Source of the DNA: Sphingobacteriia bacterium
GTDB taxonomy: Bacteria; Bacteroidota; Bacteroidia; Chitinophagales; Chitinophagaceae
Assembly: GCA_017304675.1 (NCBI GenBank)
Contig: JAFKLS010000023.1
Location: forward strand, 1-45,646
Reading direction: 5' to 3'
DNA length: 45,646 bases
Part shown: positions 8,996 through 15,431 of the stretch, one piece after another
Position numbering within the stretch: position 1 is the first letter of the stretch
How the letters are laid out: each line of letters begins with the position of its first letter
Made by a program: the position numbers and the translations under genes
The notes under the pieces: model-generated
Database searches by the model: none
Told to the model about the DNA's origin: nothing
What the model saw: the letters and a program-made list of their open reading frames with translations, nothing else

Positions 8996-9242
8996 CTACT
9001 TGTATTTGTTTCTCAATGGAGCCTATATATTTCGTTCACGTTTTAGCCATTATTAAAAACAGGTTCCATGCATATGCAAGATATTTATTTTGTGTATATA
9101 ATAGTATAACACTCCTAATAAAAATAGCAAGCAGATAATGAGTTCTTCTTGCTAAGCATGATAATTACATTGGTGCAAACAGCCTTTACTAATATAGAAA
9201 TGAGCGTTCGTCTATTGGTTTGTATTGCATATTGATGGTTGG
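8996..9242. other. Intergenic region between the Rhs remnant and the DUF6263-like gene
   Basis: About 250 bp with no open frame of note and no clear promoter box for the gene at 8995. It may be the decayed toxin part of the truncated Rhs cassette whose core remnant lies at 9243-9366. Confidence 0.3.
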
Positions 9243-9366
9243 TTAATTCAGAGGATAGTCCCAAGTTAGCGGGTCTATCTGTACAAACCTGCCTATCTGT
9301 GCATTATAGTTTCTAAAACCATAATCTAACCAGTTTAAATCCCCATCATCCCATAATTCTCTTTAT
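9243..9366 (-). pseudogene. Remnant of an orphan Rhs core (cassette 4)
   Basis: The minus-strand reading LWDDGDLNWLDYGFRNY..QIGRFVQIDPLT matches the core tail of the two orphan cassettes at 11.1 kb and 13.2 kb nearly residue for residue, then stops with TAA after ten more codons. There is no start codon, and an extra AG dinucleotide relative to the 13.2-kb copy breaks the frame at its 5' end. No toxin domain follows. It is a dead cassette end preserved next to a junction inverted repeat. Confidence 0.8.
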
Positions 9367-9380
9367 CGTTTCAGAGCTCT

Positions 9381-9439
9381 CGCAGAGTCGTTTTACCCGC
9401 ACCACATGGCTTGCAAACAGACTCTGCGAAAACAGAAAG
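9381..9439 (-). repeat. Cassette-junction inverted repeat, copy J1
   Basis: CGCAGAGTC (9381-9389) and GACTCTGCG (9420-9428) form a perfect 9-bp inverted repeat around 30 bp, followed by the shared AAACAGAAA flank. It lies between the stop of the secreted protein gene at 9464 and the core remnant at 9366. The loop is nearly identical to that of J3 but not to that of J2. Confidence 0.8.
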
Positions 9440-9463
9440 GTTTACTACACTATCCACTACTTA

Positions 9464-10120
9464 TCAAAGCGTAATACCAAAATGCTTTTTTATAATATAT
9501 ATAAAACTTGAAATTCGAATTGATTGTTCTTTTTGTAAATCATTCTGAGCATGAGAAACTGCCCAATATCCAGTAAAATCTACTGAAAAAGTATTATGCC
9601 CATATAAAAATTGAAAAACCAACATACCAGCATCAACAACTGCAGGATATACGTTCTTAAGTGGCTTTTGATATAGTTTTGGTAATTTTAAATTGTTAAT
9701 CTCTTCTTCAAAAAAAAGCCACCCTTTATTCGGTTTTAAAATTTCTTTTTTAATGCATGTTACAGAAAAACTACTATCCCTGCTATCATATTGCCATTGA
9801 AGTGTATTTAAAATAGCAGTCGGAATTTTTCCATGCTTGCCGAATTCAAACATTTTTATCTTGGCTATCCCTGGAGTATCAGGTGAGGAACGCACAATTT
9901 CCAACATCCATATTCTAATCAAGCTATCTTGCTCTTCTGCTATTGAGTTTAGTTTTAAACAACGTAAAGCATTATCTATTAATCTGTAATTGTCTCCATT
10001 TAAGTAAAGCTTTTTCTGGCTATTATCAAGTGTAATACAATCAACTTTTTGGCTACTACCATTTTCACTCAACATTAAAAGCGTAGTACATATAATTATA
10101 CTTTTTAAAATATACCTCAT
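9464..10120 (-). CDS. Secreted protein, candidate immunity partner of the DUF4329-like toxin
   Basis: From the ATG at 10120 the protein is 218 aa with a signal peptide (MRYILKSIIICTTLLMLSENG) ending at GSSQ. Translation from an upstream TTG (10144) would add 8 residues before this signal and overlap the preceding gene, so the ATG is preferred. The mature part (about 195 aa) has no family I recognise. It directly follows the orphan toxin gene on the same strand, nine bases after its stop, which is the usual place of an immunity gene. The signal peptide implies protection outside the cytoplasm. Function is inferred from position only. Confidence 0.6.
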   Translation of the reverse strand: MRYILKSIIICTTLLMLSENGSSQKVDCITLDNSQKKLYLNGDNYRLIDNALRCLKLNSIAEEQDSLIRIWMLEIVRSSPDTPGIAKIKMFEFGKHGKIPTAILNTLQWQYDSRDSSFSVTCIKKEILKPNKGWLFFEEEINNLKLPKLYQKPLKNVYPAVVDAGMLVFQFLYGHNTFSVDFTGYWAVSHAQNDLQKEQSIRISSFIYIIKKHFGITL

Positions 10121-10128
10121 AATTAAAG

Positions 10129-11220
10129 TTATTGTTTGTAGCAAGGATGTAATATTGGTTGAATTAATTTTTGGTTATAAAATCCTGAATTGAGTAGTTT
10201 GACTCCCTCCTCATCAGTATCAGGGAAATAACCTCCTATTGAAGTTCGAATACCTGATAGTCCAGCCGGGTATTGAGCCCAAAGTTCGCCAGAAGATCCC
10301 AGAACATAAAAATAGCTAGTCTTATTATTTTTCATTTTGTTTAAATCTAACCTGCTAAAAGATTTATTTGATTCTCCACCCATAGTTTTTGAATAATCAG
10401 AACCTTCCCAATGTAAATGTATTAGACCAATTCTGCTATGACCCTTAATTATTGGTGAATGTAAAGGATTACCTATTCCTGGTGAAGAACTTTTAGGAGG
10501 ATTTAAGTTATCGTTATTATTAAACTTAACTGGACTTGAAGTATAAAGTAGTGATATAGATTTCCCGCCACAAGTAGCTTTTAATGAACGGATTTCTGAT
10601 GAATATTCAACTGTTCCTTTTTGCAATCCATTGCGAACTGCTTTATAAGACCAATAATTGGCAGCTTCATCAGCAGAGAAGAAATATGGCGTTGGGTCTC
10701 CTCCGGGTTTGGGTTTATCAGAATAGCCATCGGGACAATTACATTTAGTTTTATCGTTAGTTTGTCCACTTTCATTTCCTGATGTGTTAGAACTTCCTGA
10801 ACTTACATTCATATTACCAACTGCTACATTAGCTTGTTTCCCAATATTCTCAAACTCACCTGCATGTGCCAAAGCATTAGTGGTAATTTTTAAAGTATTA
10901 GAAATTAAATTTGTTGTGATATTCGAAATTGAACCTATTGCACCGGCAGCTTTACCTAAAAATTCTCCCGTATTAGCAATCATTCTTGCTATTTTACTTG
11001 TACCTGCACAAAAAGAAAATAAAGGTGCTAATCCATCTTCATCAATATTTCCAATCGGGTCTAATGCTCCGTATTGATAAGTAGAGAGTAATGGCATGTC
11101 ATCCGTTAACGGGTCTATTTGCACAAACCTGCCTATTTGTGGGTCATAGTTTCTAAAGCCGTAATCTAACCAGTTTAAATCTCCATCATCCCATAATTCT
11201 TTCTTAATCGCAGAGTCCAC
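10129..11220 (-). CDS. Orphan Rhs C-terminal cassette 3: short core plus DUF4329/JAB-like domain
   Basis: 363 aa. Residues ~8-45 are the tail of an Rhs core (ELWDDGDLNWLDYGFRNY, YDPQIGRFVQIDP), followed by PIGNIDEDGL, the P-x4-D-x2-GL border after which Rhs toxin domains begin. A hydrophobic/Gly-rich linker and a short Cys pair (CNCPDG) follow. The last ~130 residues contain GLIHLHWEGSDYSK and FSRLDLNKMK..YFYVLGSSGELWAQYP, the His-x-His and Ser..Asp layout of DUF4329/JAB-like (MPN) metal-dependent hydrolases. Only a GTG at 11220 is available as a start, and it lies inside the junction repeat. There is no signal peptide or N-terminal Rhs body, so it is probably a silent donor cassette unless joined to a full Rhs gene. 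Confidence 0.65.
   Translation of the reverse strand: MDSAIKKELWDDGDLNWLDYGFRNYDPQIGRFVQIDPLTDDMPLLSTYQYGALDPIGNIDEDGLAPLFSFCAGTSKIARMIANTGEFLGKAAGAIGSISNITTNLISNTLKITTNALAHAGEFENIGKQANVAVGNMNVSSGSSNTSGNESGQTNDKTKCNCPDGYSDKPKPGGDPTPYFFSADEAANYWSYKAVRNGLQKGTVEYSSEIRSLKATCGGKSISLLYTSSPVKFNNNDNLNPPKSSSPGIGNPLHSPIIKGHSRIGLIHLHWEGSDYSKTMGGESNKSFSRLDLNKMKNNKTSYFYVLGSSGELWAQYPAGLSGIRTSIGGYFPDTDEEGVKLLNSGFYNQKLIQPILHPCYKQ
11101..11203 (-). repeat. Rhs core-tail DNA repeat (copy in cassette 3)
   Basis: About 100 bp nearly identical to 13142-13245 and, with more changes, to 9265-9362. It encodes the core tail from ELWDDGD to QIDPLTD. Such repeats allow homologous recombination between cassettes. The corresponding part of the full-length Rhs gene (about 16290-16390) is clearly more divergent. 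Confidence 0.85.
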
Positions 11221-11264
11221 TTGCTACACTCTTTGCCTCAGTAAGACTCTGCGGAAACAGAAAA
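11209..11264 (-). repeat. Cassette-junction inverted repeat, copy J2
   Basis: CGCAGAGTC (11209-11217) and GACTCTGCG (11245-11253) form the same perfect 9-bp arms as J1, around a 27-bp loop of different sequence, followed by GAAACAGAAAA. It separates the stop of the secreted protein gene at 11267 from the core of cassette 3. The GTG start of that cassette is in the loop and one arm is translated as Asp-Ser-Ala. Confidence 0.8.
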
Positions 11265-11266
11265 TG

Positions 11267-12169
11267 TTAATATTCGATTTTAAACAGTGTTAGTTCATAT
11301 TTGCACGGAGGGGTTTGACGTAACTCATTACGCCCACTCCTATCCCATTTAAACTCTCTAGTCATTTTGCTAATAAAATACTTATCAGAGTAATAATATG
11401 AATTAGTGAAATTCAAAAAGCGTGAATTGTCTTCTTGCTTAAATATTTTGACTTTCCCTCCGTATGGACTTGTTAAACTATCATTTTTTAAAAAACAATA
11501 AAAAAAAGTTCCATCATTTTGTTGTCCAGTATTACACTCAAATCTATTTTTTAAACTTAAAAAAGGATGGATTTCGAAATTACACATTTGCTCATTGCCT
11601 CCTCTTGGAATTGTTAATTTAGATTTACCATTCGATGAAATCGATGAGTTTTTTATTATTTGATTTAAACAGCCATCAGATGTAATAGTTTTCTTATAAA
11701 AAAGTTTATAATCTTCATTTATTGCTGAATCAATTTTTTTATTTTGCCCATATAACTCAGGTTTAAAATTTATAGGATTACTGATGCCTTCTGTAGGAGA
11801 GATTGTATAAATATTCTCATCTGCGATAATTAAGTTAAATCCATTATTGGGTTCCTGCGAGTTAACGAAAAAAAAGTCGGCATCTTTATTATCAGTCTTC
11901 TGTGGATCAAATGAAAATCTAATAAAAGTGAAATTTGATTTCGAAATAACGGTATCAACTGAAATTATTAAATCTTTTATAAAAGTTTTATAGTTATAGT
12001 CCTTGATCGAAAAAGATTTGTTATTTGGATATTTATTTATAGTATCTGTTTCTAAAACTCCACTATAGTGAAATTTAGTTCCTTTCCTAAAAGGGAAAAT
12101 TGAAGATTGTGAAAATAAGTTTATTACAAAAACAATTAACAACAAAAACACTAATATTTTCTTTTCCAT
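11267..12169 (-). CDS. Secreted protein, candidate immunity partner of the GH75-like toxin
   Basis: From the ATG at 12169, 300 aa with an N-terminal signal peptide (MEKKILVFLLLIVFVINLFS) ending FSQ. The mature part is Asn/Lys/Phe-rich with alternating strands (GTKFHYSGVLETD near the start), and I recognise no domain. It lies 44 bp downstream of the chitosanase-like orphan cassette on the same strand and ends just before junction repeat J2, so it is the terminal gene of that cassette. Immunity is inferred from order and export signal. Confidence 0.6.
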   Translation of the reverse strand: MEKKILVFLLLIVFVINLFSQSSIFPFRKGTKFHYSGVLETDTINKYPNNKSFSIKDYNYKTFIKDLIISVDTVISKSNFTFIRFSFDPQKTDNKDADFFFVNSQEPNNGFNLIIADENIYTISPTEGISNPINFKPELYGQNKKIDSAINEDYKLFYKKTITSDGCLNQIIKNSSISSNGKSKLTIPRGGNEQMCNFEIHPFLSLKNRFECNTGQQNDGTFFYCFLKNDSLTSPYGGKVKIFKQEDNSRFLNFTNSYYYSDKYFISKMTREFKWDRSGRNELRQTPPCKYELTLFKIEY

Positions 12170-12212
12170 TAGTTTCAAAATTAGTTTTAAAAAATAAATA
12201 AATATCTCTATA

Positions 12213-13373
12213 CTAAGGGTTGGCTTTGGGTCCTCTCATAGCTTCACCAAGTTGGTTTAATCCATCCTGTGTACGTGCTGTTGGATTAATCAAAGATTGG
12301 CCAGCATTGCTCCCTAATAAAAAATAAAATTTTAATGTTGGTGTTCTTGTTAATCCTGCCCACTTTCCATTTTTCCCTTTTTTAGGTCCAGCACCTACTC
12401 TTTGAGCTAAAAACACGCTAACCTCAATATTATCTTTACCATGCTCCCCATAATCAGCAACAATAAAATAAGTTATTGCACCATCATCACTAACTACATA
12501 CCCAATATCTCCTTTTTTAACCCCTGCTTTATCAAGTTGTGCATTCTTTGCAACATACCCAATACTTTCTCCATCCGGATAAGCATCTTGATTAGGGTTA
12601 TCACAATATTTTGTTACATCATATTTTTTTGCATCCTTGTAAGTTGCGGCTAACCTACTTATATAATGTCTTTTCCCATTTGCATCTGTTCTAATTACCG
12701 GATTACCTTTACGGTCCACAACTATACCAAAATCTATTTCTGGATCAACTTTTCCTTTTTTATTAATTGCTGCTTTTATATTTTTTTCTTGATCTATTTG
12801 CCCCTTATCAGCTCCGTTACTATTATATTCGGTACCTAAATCATTCGGTGCGTACCCATTTGGTGCTCCTTCATTTCCCGCAGAGACTATTTTTAGTGAG
12901 AGCATTACTAAAGCATGTTTTACCTCTTTACCGATTAATTTATTTGCAATTGGGCCAACTTTTTTTATAACATGTCTAACTGATTTGATTGTCACCTCAC
13001 TCACAGTTACTTCCCCCATCTTGTAGTAATTAAAAGCATTTTTGAAATTAGTTATGACAGGTTTTCCTACCAAACCAAAAGCATCAATATTGTTTATTAG
13101 ATCCAAAAATGCATAGTGGTAGCTACTTAAATTCGGCGTTTCATCCGTTAACGGGTCTATCTGCACAAACCTGCCTATTTGTGGGTCATAGTTTCTAAAA
13201 CCATAATCTAACCAGTTTAAATCACCATCATCCCATAATTCTTTATCATTATACTGGTAATTGTTTTTCAAAGAGCCTTCTAATGCATCGCCTATTTTAT
13301 TGCTGCTTATGGCTGCTATCTTCAACCCATACGCATAGTAATGGTTTTCTTCTATAATCCTTCCTCTTGCCAA
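12213..13373 (-). CDS. Orphan Rhs C-terminal cassette 2: core tail plus GH75-like (chitosanase) domain
   Basis: 386 aa as drawn from a TTG at 13373. The core frame is open further upstream to the junction repeat at 13411 (NEPVYFDNLKVSL) with no ATG, so no authentic start is visible. Residues 1-75 are Rhs core (GRIIEENHYYAYGLKIAA, YDPQIGRFVQIDP), and the border reads LINNIDAFGL. The C-terminal region (about residues 200-345) has DFGIVVDRKGNPV, GKRHYISRLAAT, GDIGYVVSDDGAITYFIVADYG and NIEVSVFLAQRVG, the order expected for glycoside hydrolase family 75 (fungal-type chitosanase) folds. Expected action is hydrolysis of GlcN/GlcNAc polymers, here plausibly peptidoglycan or surface glycan. The family call is from motif memory only. 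Confidence 0.6.
   Translation of the reverse strand: MARGRIIEENHYYAYGLKIAAISSNKIGDALEGSLKNNYQYNDKELWDDGDLNWLDYGFRNYDPQIGRFVQIDPLTDETPNLSSYHYAFLDLINNIDAFGLVGKPVITNFKNAFNYYKMGEVTVSEVTIKSVRHVIKKVGPIANKLIGKEVKHALVMLSLKIVSAGNEGAPNGYAPNDLGTEYNSNGADKGQIDQEKNIKAAINKKGKVDPEIDFGIVVDRKGNPVIRTDANGKRHYISRLAATYKDAKKYDVTKYCDNPNQDAYPDGESIGYVAKNAQLDKAGVKKGDIGYVVSDDGAITYFIVADYGEHGKDNIEVSVFLAQRVGAGPKKGKNGKWAGLTRTPTLKFYFLLGSNAGQSLINPTARTQDGLNQLGEAMRGPKANP
13142..13245 (-). repeat. Rhs core-tail DNA repeat (copy in cassette 2)
   Basis: Nearly identical to 11101-11203 over about 100 bp, with a few substitutions. The more diverged third copy is at 9265-9362. It encodes the last conserved part of the Rhs core. Confidence 0.85.
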
Positions 13374-13410
13374 AGATACTTTCAGGTTATCAAAATATAC
13401 CGGTTCGTTG

Positions 13411-13464
13411 GAGTCGTTTTACCCGCACCACATAGCTTACAAACAGGCTCTGCGGAAACAGAAA
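13411..13464 (-). repeat. Cassette-junction inverted repeat, copy J3
   Basis: It has the same loop as J1 (two base changes) and the same AAACAGAAA flank. Its left arm is cut to GAGTC (13411-13415), where it is joined directly to core sequence encoding NEPVYFDNL. The right arm is GGCTCTGCG (13446-13454). It lies between the stop of the lipoprotein at 13470 and cassette 2. Confidence 0.75.
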
Positions 13465-13469
13465 AGAAT

Positions 13470-14045
13470 TTATTTTGGTGAATAACGGGTTCTTTTCATT
13501 ATGTCATAATCAGGATAGCTCTTTAAAAAGCCTTTCATATCAATACATGTTGTTGATACAATACAAGCAGCATAATTATCTATGTCCAATCTAATTGTCA
13601 ACTCACATTCTTTTAAACTAAACGTATAATCAGCTGCAAAATAATCACCCTCATTAATATTATTCTTTTCTGAAAACGTTTCATTGGCATTCGCTAAAAT
13701 TGCTATTCCTTCAATTCTTTTTTCTATATAATTTTCAAACTTGCTAGTAAGAATTAATTTGAACTCTACCTTTTCCGGAACTTGATATTTTTTACTCACA
13801 ATTCCTTTCTTGATATATAAAATTTGACTAATCGTATCGTTCGAAAAAAAATATTTGTATTCATAATTAGATGTATCAGTTTCTACTGTTGCTAGTTCTT
13901 TAGTAGGAAGAGCATATTGAGAATCGCCCATTTTCTTTGTTATTATACTAGCATCAGAGCCTTTATGTTGTAATGTTTGTTCGTTATTTGTACAACTCAA
14001 CAAAGTACATATTACAACCATACTAAATACTTGATTATTTTTCAT
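13470..14045 (-). CDS. Lipoprotein, candidate immunity partner of the TIGR02594-like toxin
   Basis: 191 aa with a short signal and lipobox CTLLSC (Cys18), so it is probably anchored in the periplasm or outer membrane. The mature part contains alternating polar strands (YEYKYFFSNDTISQILYIKKG) and shows no family I recognise. It starts 25 bp after the stop of the peptidoglycan-hydrolase-like orphan toxin in the same direction and ends just before repeat J3. An envelope-anchored inhibitor would fit a toxin acting on peptidoglycan. Function is inferred from position. Confidence 0.6.
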   Translation of the reverse strand: MKNNQVFSMVVICTLLSCTNNEQTLQHKGSDASIITKKMGDSQYALPTKELATVETDTSNYEYKYFFSNDTISQILYIKKGIVSKKYQVPEKVEFKLILTSKFENYIEKRIEGIAILANANETFSEKNNINEGDYFAADYTFSLKECELTIRLDIDNYAACIVSTTCIDMKGFLKSYPDYDIMKRTRYSPK

Positions 14046-14070
14046 TCTTTTTCTTTTTATTAAATAGAAA

Positions 14071-14661
14071 TTATTGCATTCTTATCCCTTTTGGTATTCC
14101 GCTCATAGACGGAAGATTATATGAAGGGGTAAAGTTTTGAGGGTAATTAAATTTCAAAATACTTTTTGGATAAGATCTGTAATTTACATGATCTGATTGA
14201 TTACCGCCTAAAACAATAATCCATCCTGAACGATCGGCATCAGTTGCTGCTGTAAATCCAACATGACCACCCCCTGGTCTTTTTAGGGTGGCGATACTAC
14301 CAAAAGCTGGATTACTTAAACTTTGTCCAAAGTTCCTCCAATCCAACGCCCAAGCAGGTTTTTGTGTTCCTTTTATTCCATTTTGTTTTAATGTCCAATT
14401 TACAAATGCTCCACACCAAGGCTGACCACTACCGGCAAGTCCAACTGTTTTTAGATACTTATCTACATCAGGTCCATCATTATGCCCTGTTGTTTCTCCA
14501 ACACCTATTTGACTTTTTGCTGTATTCATCCATGGTACAGAAGATGATGATAATGATGGCAGTGGTGTTTGCACTGTCTTTGGGACAGGAGGATTAATAA
14601 CAGGTGCTGGTACGGTAATAGATGGCAATCCGTTGGGTAAAATAGATGGAGGCGGAGACAC
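14071..14661 (-). CDS. Orphan toxin cassette 1: TIGR02594-like CHAP/NlpC-type peptidoglycan hydrolase
   Basis: 196 aa from a GTG at 14661. After a Pro-rich linker (residues 3-45) comes one domain: SQIGVGETTG, then GQPWCGAFVNWTLKQ with catalytic Cys83, GGHVGF with catalytic His133, and IIVLGGNQSDHVNYRSYPKS. This is the layout of TIGR02594 proteins (CHAP/NlpC-P60-related amidases or endopeptidases). The frame remains open for ~90 codons upstream (for example NGWTGAAIGGAVGLAGTFIP, typical Rhs linker) but has no start codon and runs through the terminator at 14861-14893. The true form is therefore probably a toxin tip lacking its Rhs body. Peptidoglycan would be the target. Confidence 0.7.
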   Translation of the reverse strand: MSPPPSILPNGLPSITVPAPVINPPVPKTVQTPLPSLSSSSVPWMNTAKSQIGVGETTGHNDGPDVDKYLKTVGLAGSGQPWCGAFVNWTLKQNGIKGTQKPAWALDWRNFGQSLSNPAFGSIATLKRPGGGHVGFTAATDADRSGWIIVLGGNQSDHVNYRSYPKSILKFNYPQNFTPSYNLPSMSGIPKGIRMQ

Positions 14662-14930
14662 AGTAAGGTCTTGTGTAGTTCTTACAGGCTCTGCAGCAAT
14701 TTGTCTTAAAGTAATATCTGCTGCATGTACCGCAATACTCGGAGCAGCATCTTTTAAAACTCCGCCAATAGCACCAATATCAAACGGCGGTATAAATGTT
14801 CCTGCTAACCCAACTGCACCACCTATTGCGGCTCCTGTCCATCCATTGCCGCCTGTTAAATAATAAAAATGCCGCCGGTAAAAACCAACGGCAGTGAAAG
14901 AACCATCTTCTAAAGTTGATTTATGGAAAA
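14662..14930 (-). pseudogene. Start-less 5' part of orphan toxin cassette 1, including terminator sequence
   Basis: The reading frame of the 14661 gene extends back to about 14943 without ATG, GTG or TTG. From about 14855 downstream it encodes Gly/Ala-rich Rhs-linker-like sequence; further upstream it is hairpin terminator sequence read by chance. Unlike the other orphan cassettes, no Rhs core tail and no junction repeat is present. Confidence 0.55.
14861..14893 (-). terminator. Intrinsic terminator ending the main Rhs operon
   Basis: On the minus strand, TGCCGTTGGT and ACCGGCGGCA pair over 10 bp (two G-T pairs) around TTTT, followed by TTTTTATTATT. It lies 38 bp after the stop of the 164-aa secreted gene and before the first orphan cassette, so cassettes 1-4 would normally not be co-transcribed with the full-length Rhs gene. 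Confidence 0.85.
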
Positions 14931-15425
14931 CTAAAATTCCAAGTTATCTCTTTTGCAAAACATTTTAGGGCTTGTATTTGAATAACTACAACCTGCCAAT
15001 TTCACTTCTCCTTTTTCTGCACGCTTTATTAATCTCTCGTTTGGCTTTCCGTAAATAAATAGAACAACACTATCCGATTTATGACATAAAGGGCAGATTT
15101 TTGATTTATATAAATTATCAAAAAATGATTTATCAGGAATCTTAAAATTAATTATCGTATCAATTACTTTGTCTATATCTAAGTTGTATATCCTGCTTTT
15201 CACATCCTTAAAACAACAATAAAATAGCTTTCTCTTGACATTTATTGTATCCAATACCAGATGCGTTGATGCGCTTAATCGTATAGTATCGTTTAACAAT
15301 GGAAAAAAAATAAATGCATCTTCAAATGAGGATACCCCATTAATAAAGACTTTCTTGTCCCAATTTTTTTGAGCAAATAAAGTTGTTGAGAACAAGATTA
15401 GAACTATTAAAAAAATTGTCTTCAT
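14931..15425 (-). CDS. Secreted protein, candidate immunity partner of the Rhs-M35 toxin
   Basis: 164 aa with a signal peptide (MKTIFLIVLILFSTTLFAQ). The mature part has a C-x2-C pair (CPLCHKSD) and two later Cys residues (CSYSN, CKRD), suggesting disulfides or a metal site; no family is recognised. It starts 6 bp after the stop of the 1779-aa Rhs gene and is the last gene before the operon terminator. This position and the export signal make it the likely immunity protein against the M35 metallopeptidase tip, acting in the periplasm. This is inference. Confidence 0.6.
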   Translation of the reverse strand: MKTIFLIVLILFSTTLFAQKNWDKKVFINGVSSFEDAFIFFPLLNDTIRLSASTHLVLDTINVKRKLFYCCFKDVKSRIYNLDIDKVIDTIINFKIPDKSFFDNLYKSKICPLCHKSDSVVLFIYGKPNERLIKRAEKGEVKLAGCSYSNTSPKMFCKRDNLEF

Positions 15426-15431
15426 TATTTC

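Noticed and set aside
9265..13245. CRISPR array (three ~100-bp repeats)
   Set aside because: The repeats encode the Rhs core tail, are too long and are about 2 kb apart; there are no spacers or cas genes.
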